Positions 48,996-57,760 of a stretch of 64,000 bases of DNA are shown here, piece after piece (positions within the stretch are counted from its first letter, which is position 1; each line of letters starts with the position of its first letter). This stretch comes from Oscillospiraceae bacterium (GTDB lineage Bacteria > Bacillota > Clostridia > Oscillospirales > Oscillospiraceae). A model generated the notes under the pieces. The model searched no databases. It was given only the letters and a program-made list of their open reading frames with translations, and was not told the DNA's origin. The translations under genes were made by a program, and so were the position numbers. Location of the stretch: contig CACZDN010000005.1 in assembly GCA_902779945.1 (NCBI GenBank), forward strand, positions 124,001 to 188,000. The letters are read 5' to 3'.

Positions 48996-50006
48996 ATGAT
49001 CGACAAAAGCATAGAAGTAGAACGGATGGAGCATGTCATCAGCGTCTTCGGCTCCTTCGACCAGAACCTCCGTATCATCGAGACGGAGCTGAGCGTAAAG
49101 GTGCTGGACCGGGACAACATGATCCATATCTGCGGCGAGGCGGAAAACGTCATGCTCGCCGAAAAGGCCATCAACGGCCTGCTGACCCTCGCCGCCAAGG
49201 GGGAGAACATCGACGCGCAGAATGTGCGCTACATTTTGAAGCTTGTGTCCGAGGGCAAGGAGACCAAGATCTCGGAGCTGGCGGGAGACGTGATCTGCAT
49301 CACCGCCAAGGGCAAGCCCATCAAACCCAAGACCCTCGGCCAGAAGACCTACTGCGAGGCAATCCAGAACAACACGGTCACTCTCGGCATCGGCCCCGCC
49401 GGCACCGGCAAGACCTATCTCGCCGTGGCGGCGGCGGTGGCGGCCTTCCGCGCCGAGGAGGTCAACCGCATCATCCTGACCCGCCCCGCGGTCGAGGCGG
49501 GGGAGCGCCTCGGCTTTCTGCCGGGCGATCTGCAGAGCAAGGTGGACCCCTATCTGCGCCCTCTGTATGACGCGCTCTTCGACATGCTGGGCGCAGACAC
49601 CTACCAGAAATACCTCGAGCGCGGCAATATCGAGGTCGCGCCCCTGGCCTACATGCGCGGGCGCACCCTGGACGACAGCTTCATCATCCTGGACGAGGCG
49701 CAGAACACCTCGCGCGAGCAGATGAAGATGTTCCTCACGCGTATCGGCTTCGGCTCCAAAGTCGTTATCACCGGCGACATCACACAGATCGACCTGCCCG
49801 AGGATAAGACCAGCGGCCTCAAGGTTGCCATGCGCGTTCTCGACGGGATCGAGGATATCGCCATCTGCCAGCTCACGGGCTCGGACGTGGTGCGCCACCG
49901 TCTGGTGCAGAAGATCATCGAGGCCTACGAAGTCTACGACAAGAAAAACCCGGCGGAGAAGCCCGAGAAGAAGCAGCCGCCGAAACGCTATTACAGGAGA
50001 GGATGA
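48996..50006 (+). CDS. phoH: PhoH family ATPase
   Basis: A 336-residue PhoH-like protein with a KH-like N-terminal half (to about 125) and an ATPase core with Walker A GIGPAGTGKTYLAV (about 129-142), ILTRPAVEAGERLGFLPGDL and Walker B IILDEAQNTSREQMKMFLTRIG. PhoH proteins are ATP-dependent RNA-associated factors often fused or next to YbeY. The C-terminus ends in a Lys/Pro-rich tail. It is followed three bases later by ybeY. Confidence 0.95.
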   Translation: MIDKSIEVERMEHVISVFGSFDQNLRIIETELSVKVLDRDNMIHICGEAENVMLAEKAINGLLTLAAKGENIDAQNVRYILKLVSEGKETKISELAGDVICITAKGKPIKPKTLGQKTYCEAIQNNTVTLGIGPAGTGKTYLAVAAAVAAFRAEEVNRIILTRPAVEAGERLGFLPGDLQSKVDPYLRPLYDALFDMLGADTYQKYLERGNIEVAPLAYMRGRTLDDSFIILDEAQNTSREQMKMFLTRIGFGSKVVITGDITQIDLPEDKTSGLKVAMRVLDGIEDIAICQLTGSDVVRHRLVQKIIEAYEVYDKKNPAEKPEKKQPPKRYYRRG

Positions 50007-50009
50007 GCC

Positions 50010-50489
50010 ATGCAGCACGAGGTTTTGATTTCCAGGGAGAAGCCCAATCTCGGCCACCGGGAGGCGGCGGGCCTTGTCAGAAAAGCCGTGGGCAGAGCGC
50101 TCGACGCGGAGGGGATCGCGGTCCCCTGTGTGGTAAGCGTTATGTTAACCGATGACGAGGGCATCCGCACTGTCAACAAAGAATTCCGAAACGTGGACAG
50201 CGCCACCGACGTGCTGAGCTTTCCGCTGAACGAGCTGAGCCCAGGCCGCTTCGACCCCGACGCCTGCGAGCGCGATCTGGACAGCGGTGCAGTCCTCCTC
50301 GGCGATATGATGATCTCCCTCGAGCGCTGCGAAAAGCAGGGCGAGGAGTTCGGACACGGCTTCGGACGTGAGATCCAGTACCTCACGGTCCACTCCGTCC
50401 TCCACCTTTTGGGCTATGACCATATAGACGAGGGCGAGATGAAAAAGCAGATGCGCGCCCAGGAGAAGGCCATCATGGGCGATTCATGA
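50010..50489 (+). CDS. ybeY: Endoribonuclease YbeY
   Basis: A 159-residue metal-dependent RNase for 16S rRNA 3'-end maturation and ribosome quality control. The zinc motif HSVLHLLGYDH (about 131-141) is complete; NKEFRNVDSATDVLSFPL is the other conserved run. ATG follows GAGAGG. In Bacillus the next genes would be dgkA, cdd and era; here an unrelated AT-rich gene intervenes before era. Confidence 0.96.
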   Translation: MQHEVLISREKPNLGHREAAGLVRKAVGRALDAEGIAVPCVVSVMLTDDEGIRTVNKEFRNVDSATDVLSFPLNELSPGRFDPDACERDLDSGAVLLGDMMISLERCEKQGEEFGHGFGREIQYLTVHSVLHLLGYDHIDEGEMKKQMRAQEKAIMGDS

Positions 50490-50500
50490 TATTTCTATCC

Positions 50501-50680
50501 CGCAGGGGTCGATCCCTGGATCGACCCGAAGCAGACTGCAACGGGAACGAGCGGGCCGATGAGGGCATCGGCCCCTACGGAGGCAAGACATAACGTAAAC
50601 GCCGTAGGGGTCGATCCCCAGATTGATCCAAAAAAACGGACAGAGAAACCGTAGGCCGATTAGAGCACCAGCCTCTATGG
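50501..50680. repeat. Two tandem family-E repeat pairs
   Basis: First pair 50501-50580 (GCAGGGGTCGATCCCTGG ... GGGCATCGGCCCCTACGG). Second, degenerate pair 50602-50680 (GTAGGGGTCGATCCCCAG ... GCACCAGCCTCTATGG) with the interior AAAAACGGACAGAGAA, which also occurs in the copy at 51873 on the other side of the AT-rich gene. Together they fill most of the 297-base gap after ybeY; a TATAAT at 50753-50758 lies upstream of the AT-rich gene. Confidence 0.8.
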
Positions 50681-50786
50681 AAGAAGCGCTTCCTATGCGC
50701 AAGCGACCGACCAAAGTTGAGTAAATCAACTATACTTTATCATTTAAAAGATTATAATAAACTGCTAAAAGAGGAGCATGTTGAAG

Positions 50787-51782
50787 ATGGCTGTTCATAT
50801 TTTTGCTGTTACTGAGCAAAACTACCAGATTTGTGTTCAGCGGGGCCTTGTTGCAGTTCCTTATCTTGATAGCTATAGGGGAGATACAAAAGATGCACTC
50901 CTTTCTCGTTTTGCGGGCATCAAAGAAGATGACTATGTACTAATGTATGTTACAAAACCTGCTATGCAAATACGGGGCGTTTGGCAAGTTGAAGGGGCTC
51001 CATTTTATGATACTACTCCTGTTTGGCCACAGCGTATTGACGATAAAACCCAAGAAACACATTTGTATCCATTACGCTGTCGCATTAAATGGTCTAACAC
51101 ATTTTCTAAATATTTAAGTAGAAATGACATTTTTGATTTACAAAGCACTGGAAAACTATGGACATGGGCATTTGAACGAGCTACAGGCACTAATTCATTG
51201 TTCTCTATTTCGAATGCCGAATTTCAAGTATTACTGAAAGAGTTCAGAAAGCTGAATCCTTTTTCTTCGACAAAAGGGATTATCCTTCAGCCATACCCAT
51301 ACCATACACCTGATATTTGTCAATATTTACATTATAAGAACGGAAATCCGTGGTATGAATATACGCTGATGGCACTATTGAATTCGTCTTTTTCAAGAGG
51401 TGAATTTACAGATATTTTTGGTAATTATACAGACTATCTCTGCTATGTGCCTAACAACTTCGGAAAAGAAATGGATTTTCTTCTTTTTTATGAGAATCCC
51501 AATAATTATAATGAAATATTATCCTATGACATACTCGAATTGAAACTAAATGCTTTTGATGAAGATGCTTTGCGACAGTTAATCGGTTATGAATCGTGGT
51601 TATTACAGAAAAGAGTATCCGGTGATTTAAAGATGGTACGTACTACAGCTATTGCAAAATCTTTTCCCACTAATGTAAAAGATTATGTTTCAAAAAGAAA
51701 TAAAATAGAAGGTAAACCAATTAAATTGTTAGAGTATTCCTACACAAACAATAAACTCAAACTTAATGAAGTAATTGTATAA
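50787..51782 (+). CDS. Candidate EVE/PUA-like domain-PD-(D/E)XK nuclease
   Basis: A 331-residue AT-rich orphan. Residues 1-105 resemble an EVE/YTH-like PUA fold, known to bind modified cytosine or adenine: FAVTEQNYQICVQRGLVAVP, DYVLMYVTKP and HLYPLRCRIKW. Residues of about 185-300 look like a DUF91/NucS-type nuclease: Asp230 in GKEMDFLLFY, E251-L-K253 in YDILELKL, then Q264xxxY268 in RQLIGYESWL (the RecB-type motif) and AIAKSF. The architecture suggests a modification-dependent restriction endonuclease. ATG at 50787 is ten bases after GAGGAG; TTG at 50781 and ATG at 50778 are alternatives. It is flanked by direct copies of a repeat, and is far more AT-rich than the neighbours, so it was probably acquired. 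The nuclease assignment is inference. Confidence 0.65.
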   Translation: MAVHIFAVTEQNYQICVQRGLVAVPYLDSYRGDTKDALLSRFAGIKEDDYVLMYVTKPAMQIRGVWQVEGAPFYDTTPVWPQRIDDKTQETHLYPLRCRIKWSNTFSKYLSRNDIFDLQSTGKLWTWAFERATGTNSLFSISNAEFQVLLKEFRKLNPFSSTKGIILQPYPYHTPDICQYLHYKNGNPWYEYTLMALLNSSFSRGEFTDIFGNYTDYLCYVPNNFGKEMDFLLFYENPNNYNEILSYDILELKLNAFDEDALRQLIGYESWLLQKRVSGDLKMVRTTAIAKSFPTNVKDYVSKRNKIEGKPIKLLEYSYTNNKLKLNEVIV

Positions 51783-51872
51783 CTAGTTTCTGAATATCCA
51801 ACACTATATAGATAAAAACAGCGTTTATAGTATGAGTAAAAAAATTAATCAACGGAAAGTGTGAAGCCTTCA

Positions 51873-51949
51873 CCGTAGGGGTCGATCCCCAGATCGACCC
51901 GAAAAACGGACAGAGAAGCAGCGGGCCGATGAAGGCATCGGCCCCTGCA
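51873..51949. repeat. Family-E repeat pair downstream of the AT-rich gene
   Basis: GTAGGGGTCGATCCCCAGATC ... GGCATCGGCCCCTGCAT with interior AAAAACGGACAGAGAA, close to the copy at 50602-50680 and in the same orientation. Confidence 0.85.
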
Positions 51950-52008
51950 TAAAAGACTTATCCTGTGTACAGGAGACCGGACAAAAGGGAAAACATAGGA
52001 GATCGCAT

Positions 52009-52896
<888 letters not shown>

Positions 52897-52951
52897 TTAC
52901 CAGTATCACGTCCCGCGCACCGCCTCATACTATGAGCATGAGGTGGTACGA

Positions 52952-53068
52952 ATGAGCGCAGACGCGATCTGGAACGCCTTTACCGAAACGGGCGAGCCCG
53001 CGCTATATCTGCTCTACCGTGCGGCGGAGGCGAATGACAGTCATGAAGAGGAGACCCGCGGCGAATAG
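52952..53068 (+). CDS. yqzL: YqzL-like small protein
   Basis: A 38-residue protein, MSADAIWNAFTETGEPALYL..., of the YqzL family, which sits between era and recO in Bacillus (there about 47 residues). The W..F..TG....YLLY pattern is conserved. GAGGTGG precedes the ATG by nine bases. Too short for most gene callers. The function is unknown. Confidence 0.8.
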   Translation: MSADAIWNAFTETGEPALYLLYRAAEANDSHEEETRGE

Positions 53069-53098
53069 ACCGCGGGCCGGGGAACGAAGGGTACATAG

Positions 53099-53863
53099 AT
53101 GTTTGAAACCGTGAACGCGCTGGTGCTGCGCGAGGTGCGCTACAAGGAGGCCGACCGCATCCTCACCCTCCTGACGGAAAGGGAGGGGAAGCTCACCGTC
53201 AAGGCGCGCGGCGCGCTTCGAAAAGGCAGCCGGATCGCCGCCGCGACCCAGCAGCTCACCTACGCGGAGATGACCCTCTTCGGCAACCGCGGTCGCTGGA
53301 CCGTGAATGAGGCCGTCGTGAAGGAGGGCTTTGAGGGCCTGCGCGGCGACATGGAAAAGCTCGCCCTGGGCGCGTATTTTGCCGAGTGCGCAGAGGCGCT
53401 GAGCGTGGAGGAGCAGCCGGAGCCGGAGCTGATGCAGCTCTCGCTCAACTGTCTGTACGCCCTCAGCCGCGGCCTGCACGCGCCGGAGAAGATCAAGGCC
53501 GCCTTCGAGACGCGGCTCATGTGCGTCTCGGGCTACGCGCCAGAGCTCATGACCTGCGCCGTCTGCGGCAGAGAGCCGGAGGACCCGGTCCTGAGTCTCG
53601 ACCACGGCCGGGTCTGCTGCCGTGCGTGCTCGGGCGCGGGGGAGCGGGCGGAGCTCGGCCCGGAGGGACTCAAGGCTCTGCGCTATCTCGCCGCCGCGCC
53701 CGCAAAGCAGCTTTTGTCCTTTTCACTCGCGGATACCGACCTTCTGCGCCTCGGCGCGGCCTCGGAGCGCTATCTGCTCCGGCGCGCGGAGCGGGGCTTT
53801 CCCACCCTGGACTATTGGAAGAAACTGCGAAATTATTCGATAAACACGGAGAGAGAGATATGA
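53099..53863 (+). CDS. recO: DNA repair protein RecO
   Basis: A 254-residue RecO with an OB-fold N-terminus (NALVLREVRYKEADRILTLLTE) and a zinc site CAVCGREPEDPVLSLDHGRVCCRAC (about 159-183). It assists RecF and RecR in loading RecA at gaps. It follows yqzL by 30 bases and overlaps mutS2 by four. Confidence 0.95.
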   Translation: MFETVNALVLREVRYKEADRILTLLTEREGKLTVKARGALRKGSRIAAATQQLTYAEMTLFGNRGRWTVNEAVVKEGFEGLRGDMEKLALGAYFAECAEALSVEEQPEPELMQLSLNCLYALSRGLHAPEKIKAAFETRLMCVSGYAPELMTCAVCGREPEDPVLSLDHGRVCCRACSGAGERAELGPEGLKALRYLAAAPAKQLLSFSLADTDLLRLGAASERYLLRRAERGFPTLDYWKKLRNYSINTEREI

Positions 53864-56235
53864 GCTTTTTTGAGAAATCCCTGAACACGCTGGAGCTGCC
53901 CGCGGTCCTGAATATGCTGGCCGCCGAAGCGGTGAGCGAGCCTGCGAAGGAGCTCGCCCTCAGGCTGACGCCGTCGACCGAGGAGGGGGAGGTGCGCCAC
54001 CGCCTCGCGGAGACGACGGCTGCAAAGTCCATGATGGTCGTGCGCGGCAGCCCCTCGTTCTACGGGGTGAAGGATGTGCGCGCATCGCTGGCAAGGGCCG
54101 ATCTCGGCGGCGCGCTCAACACGCGGGAGCTGTTGGAGATCGCCCACGTTTTACAGTGCGCGCGTCTCGTGCGCGGCTACCTCGCGGACGACACCGTGGG
54201 CAAGACGCCCATCGACTTCCTGTTCTGCGCGCTGCACGCCAACCGCTTTCTCGAGGAGAAGATCAGCTCCTCCATCGTGGGCGAGGATGAGATCGCGGAC
54301 GCCGCCTCGCCGGAGCTTGCGAACATCCGCCGTCAGATGCGCGCGGCGGCGGCCAGGGCGCGCGAGGCCCTGCAGAAGATCATCTCCTCCCCGGGCTACG
54401 CGAAGGTCCTGCAGGAGCCGATCATTACCCAGCGCTCCGACCGCTACGTCGTCCCGGTGAAGGCCGAGTGCAAGGGGGCCATCAACGGCCTCGTGCATGA
54501 CATCTCCGCCTCCGGCGCGACCATCTTTGTCGAGCCCATGGCCGCCGTCAAGGCCAACAACGAGCTGCGTGAGCTCGCGGCGAAAGAGCGCGCGGAGATC
54601 GACCGCATTCTGGCAGAGCTCTCCGCCGACTGCGCCGAGCACCGCGACGGCATCACCGCCGATTACGAGGTCCTGGTACAACTCGACCTGATCTTCGCCA
54701 AGGCAAAGCTCTCCTACAAGCTCGACTGCGAGCAGGCGGCCATGGACGGAAAGGGCATCGCTCTGCGCCGTGCGCGCCACCCGCTGCTGGACCAGAGCAG
54801 GGCTGTCCCCATCGACGTCGAGCTGGGCGACAGCTTCGACACCCTGGTCATCACCGGCCCGAACACCGGCGGCAAGACCGTCTCCATCAAGACCATCGGC
54901 CTGCTGGCCGCCATGCACCAGTGCGGCCTGCACATTCCGGCCGCCGACGGCAGCAATCTCCCGGTTTTTACCCACATCCTCGCCGACATCGGCGACGAGC
55001 AGAGCATCGAGCAGAGCTTGTCCACCTTCTCGGCGCACATGAGCAACATCGTCAGCATCATTGCCGAGTGCGACGAGCGCTCCCTCGTCCTCTTCGACGA
55101 GCTGGGCGCGGGCACGGACCCGACCGAGGGCGCGGCTCTCGCCATCGCCGTGATCGAGCATGTGCGCCGCTGCGGGGCGGTCGTCGCCGCCACCACCCAC
55201 TATGCCGAGCTCAAGGTCTACGCCACAAACGAACCGGGCGTGCAGAACGCCTCCTGCGAGTTCGACGTGGACACCCTGCGCCCGACCTACCGGCTTCTGG
55301 TCGGCATCCCGGGCAAGTCCAACGCCTTTGCCATTTCCAAGCGCCTCGGCCTGGACGAGGAGATCATCGAGGACGCAAAGACCCGTGTGAGCTCCGAGAG
55401 CGCGAGCTTTGAGGCCACCATCGAAAAGCTCGAGCAGACGAGACTTTTGCTGGAAAAGGACCGGGAGGAAGCTGCGCGGAAGCTGCGCGAAGCGCAGGAG
55501 AACGCGAAGAAGGCCGCCATGCTGCGCGCAGAGCTGGAGGTCCGGCTCGACAAGGCGGACGTCAAGTCCCGCCGCGAGGCCGAGCGCATCCTGGCCGACG
55601 CCCGTGCCACCGCGGAGGATGTCTTCCGTGAGCTGGACGAGATGCGAAAAATGGCCGATCAGGACGAGGACGCCAGCCGCGTGAACGAAGCCCGCGCCCA
55701 GCTCCGGCGGCAGCTCAACCTCTCGACTGAGGCGCTGCAGCGCGAGCTGCACCCCCAGCTTGAAAACCAGACCTCCTCGCGCCCGGTGAAGCCCGGCGAC
55801 ACGGTACAGATCAAGTCCATGGGCGTCAAGGCCGAGGTCGTCTCCCGGGCGCCCGACGGGACGCTCTCTCTTCGCGCGGGGATCATGAGTGTGACGGCGA
55901 AGGAGGACGAGGTGCTGCTGCTCGAAAACGAACAGGCCCCCAAAGCGAAGAGCGCCGCCAAGGGAGGCGGCGGCCAGATGCGCAGCATGTCCATCTCGCC
56001 GGAGATCGACCTGCGCGGCATGGAGGCTGTGGAGGCCGAGCTTGCCGCGGAACGCTATCTGGACGGCGCGGTGATGGCAAAGCTCAAGACCGTCACCATC
56101 ATCCACGGAAAGGGCACCGGCGCGCTGCGCAGCGCGATCCACCAGATGCTCCGGAAAAACAAGTTTGTCAAGTCCTTCCGCCTGGGTCGTTACGGCGAGG
56201 GGGAGAGCGGCGTGACCGTGGTCGAACTGAAATAA
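53860..56235 (+). CDS. mutS2: Endonuclease MutS2
   Basis: A 791-residue MutS2. The core ATPase carries GPNTGGKTVSIKT (about 331-343), LFDELGAGTDPTEGAAL and TTHYAELK; a long coiled coil follows (about 515-620); the C-terminal Smr domain has IDLRGMEAVEAE and IIHGKGTGALR (about 712-755). It suppresses recombination and splits collided ribosomes in Bacillus. The start overlaps recO by four bases; frames reaching further upstream lie inside recO and are not used. Confidence 0.96.
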   Translation: MSFFEKSLNTLELPAVLNMLAAEAVSEPAKELALRLTPSTEEGEVRHRLAETTAAKSMMVVRGSPSFYGVKDVRASLARADLGGALNTRELLEIAHVLQCARLVRGYLADDTVGKTPIDFLFCALHANRFLEEKISSSIVGEDEIADAASPELANIRRQMRAAAARAREALQKIISSPGYAKVLQEPIITQRSDRYVVPVKAECKGAINGLVHDISASGATIFVEPMAAVKANNELRELAAKERAEIDRILAELSADCAEHRDGITADYEVLVQLDLIFAKAKLSYKLDCEQAAMDGKGIALRRARHPLLDQSRAVPIDVELGDSFDTLVITGPNTGGKTVSIKTIGLLAAMHQCGLHIPAADGSNLPVFTHILADIGDEQSIEQSLSTFSAHMSNIVSIIAECDERSLVLFDELGAGTDPTEGAALAIAVIEHVRRCGAVVAATTHYAELKVYATNEPGVQNASCEFDVDTLRPTYRLLVGIPGKSNAFAISKRLGLDEEIIEDAKTRVSSESASFEATIEKLEQTRLLLEKDREEAARKLREAQENAKKAAMLRAELEVRLDKADVKSRREAERILADARATAEDVFRELDEMRKMADQDEDASRVNEARAQLRRQLNLSTEALQRELHPQLENQTSSRPVKPGDTVQIKSMGVKAEVVSRAPDGTLSLRAGIMSVTAKEDEVLLLENEQAPKAKSAAKGGGGQMRSMSISPEIDLRGMEAVEAELAAERYLDGAVMAKLKTVTIIHGKGTGALRSAIHQMLRKNKFVKSFRLGRYGEGESGVTVVELK

Positions 56236-56291
56236 AAAGTGTTTTTATAAAACAAAAGAAATGTCTAAAATAACGAATCAGTCGAAAGCAG

Positions 56292-56320
56292 TTGACGATT
56301 GCGCGAAAATTTGATAAAGT
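56292..56320 (+). promoter_or_regulatory. Promoter of the HPr gene
   Basis: TTGACG at 56292-56297, 17-base spacer, TAAAGT at 56315-56320, 47 bases before the start codon. Confidence 0.65.
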
Positions 56321-56366
56321 GTTATTACAGTTTCCTATATGGATTAAGGAGTAAGGGGTGGCGACT

Positions 56367-56630
56367 ATGATAACCAAAGAAGTAGTCATTAACAACCAGG
56401 TCGGCCTGCATGCCAGACCCGCGACCTTCTTCATTCAGAAGGCGAATGAATTCAAGAGCAGCATCTGGGTCGAGAAGGAAGAGAGACGTGTCAACGCCAA
56501 GAGCCTGCTGGGCGTGCTTTCCCTCGGCATCGTGAAAGGCACCGCCATCACGATCATTGCTGACGGCTCCGACGAGGAAGAGGCGATTGCAACGCTCTCC
56601 GCGCTGATCGACTCTGACTTCTCCGAGTGA
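56367..56630 (+). CDS. ptsH: Phosphocarrier protein HPr
   Basis: An 87-residue HPr: GLHARPATFFIQKANEF carries the phosphorylated His (residue 15) and RRVNAKSLLGVLSLGI the regulatory Ser46 region. The family length fits the ATG at 56367; a GTG nine bases earlier also has a ribosome site (GGAG). It relays phosphate in the sugar phosphotransferase system and, phosphorylated on Ser, acts with CcpA. No ptsI is adjacent. A terminator follows immediately. Confidence 0.95.
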   Translation: MITKEVVINNQVGLHARPATFFIQKANEFKSSIWVEKEERRVNAKSLLGVLSLGIVKGTAITIIADGSDEEEAIATLSALIDSDFSE

Positions 56631-56646
56631 ATCTACACATAGAAAG

Positions 56647-56677
56647 AGGCGTGTGTTTGATGCACACGCCTTTTTTT
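56647..56677 (+). terminator. Terminator after ptsH
   Basis: AGGCGTGTG and CACACGCCT pair perfectly around TTTGATG, followed by seven T. Confidence 0.92.
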
Positions 56678-56695
56678 CATGAAACGGGTGATAGC

Positions 56696-57541
56696 ATGAA
56701 CAAGGAAAGAATCGCGAGCTGGGAGATGCTGCTGTGCGCCGTGCTGTGGAGCGTGGCGGGCATCCTCTTCAAGCTTATCCCGTGGAACGCCTTTGCCATC
56801 GCAGGGATGCGCAGTCTCGTCGCGGGCGTCACCATTTATATCTTCATGCGGCTGGCGGGCTTCTCCTACGTCTTCAACCGCAACACGGTCCTGACGGGCA
56901 TCTTCTCCGGCTGCACCTACCTGTGCTTCACCGTGGCCAACAAGCTGACGACCTCGGCCAACGCCATCGTGCTGCAGTTTACGTCCCCCATGTTCATCAT
57001 CCTGTACTCCACGCTCTTTTTCCACAAAAAAATCCGGAAGCAGGACCTGACCGCGGTGCTCTGCACCATGGCGGGCATCGCGCTGTTTTTCTTCGACCAG
57101 CTCGAACCCGGCTATATCCTCGGCAACTTCGTGGCGATCGCCGCGGGCATGTTCATGGCCGGGATGTACGTCGTTGTCGGAGAGATCGGGGAGGAGGAGC
57201 GCTTCTCCGGCATCCTGAACGGACAGCTCCTCACCTTTCTTGCGGGCCTGCCCTTCTTCCTGCTGACGCGCCCGGAAATCACCCGGACGGCGGTCCTGGC
57301 CCTGCTCGTCCTCGGCGTGTTCCAGCTCGGCCTGTCCTACATCCTGTATGTCCGGGCCAGCAAGTACTGCCCGCCGCTGGCCTGCTGCCTGCTGGGCGCC
57401 GTGGAGCCACTGCTCAACCCCCTGTGGGTCTTCCTTTTCGACGGGGAGAAGCCAGGCGTCTTCGCCCTCCTGGGCGCGGCGGTGGTCATCGTCTCCATCA
57501 CGCTGTGGAGTATCTTCGGAAAGGAAAAACAGACGGTGTAA
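56696..57541 (+). CDS. EamA/DMT family transporter
   Basis: A 281-residue protein with ten membrane helices in two EamA halves. Each half carries a drug/metabolite transporter pattern, e.g. ALLVLGVFQLGLSYILYVRASKYC PPL and EPLLNPLWVFLF in the second. It probably exports amino acids or other small metabolites; specificity is not predictable. The start ATG follows GGGTGA after the ptsH terminator. Confidence 0.92.
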   Translation: MNKERIASWEMLLCAVLWSVAGILFKLIPWNAFAIAGMRSLVAGVTIYIFMRLAGFSYVFNRNTVLTGIFSGCTYLCFTVANKLTTSANAIVLQFTSPMFIILYSTLFFHKKIRKQDLTAVLCTMAGIALFFFDQLEPGYILGNFVAIAAGMFMAGMYVVVGEIGEEERFSGILNGQLLTFLAGLPFFLLTRPEITRTAVLALLVLGVFQLGLSYILYVRASKYCPPLACCLLGAVEPLLNPLWVFLFDGEKPGVFALLGAAVVIVSITLWSIFGKEKQTV

Positions 57542-57570
57542 GCGGCTGCGCCCGGGCGCAGGGGCTTGAA

Positions 57571-57717
57571 CCCCCCCTTGCCTAAAGGGGGGTGGCAGCG
57601 AGCTTGCGAGCTGACGGGGGGATACGGTTCACCGCGCGCCGGTGTAGAACCGTGTATCCCCCAGTCACGGCGCGGGCGGACACGCGCCGTGCCAGCCCCC
57701 TTTAGGCAAGGGGGCCA
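57571..57717. repeat. Imperfect inverted-repeat element (CCCCCTTTAGGCAAGG family)
   Basis: CCCCCCTTGCCTAAAGGGGGG (left) and CCCCCTTTAGGCAAGGGGG (right) are inverted, as are the inner GGGGGGATACGGTTC and GAACCGTGTATCCCCC. A nested-arm element common in gut Firmicutes. It may serve as a transcription terminator between the transporter and uvrC. Confidence 0.8.
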
Positions 57718-57760
57718 TTTCCCCGGATCGACCCGAACAATCCAAACCATTGAGGTGCCC

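Noticed and set aside
53386-53859. Extension of mutS2 upstream
   Set aside because: Covers recO in another frame; the normal MutS2 N-terminus begins at 53860.
54151-56142. Long minus-strand frame opposite mutS2
   Set aside because: Shadow of mutS2 with Ala/Gly/His/Val-rich translation and no ribosome site.
56367-56630. Crh instead of HPr
   Set aside because: The active His in GLHARPA is present, which Crh lacks.
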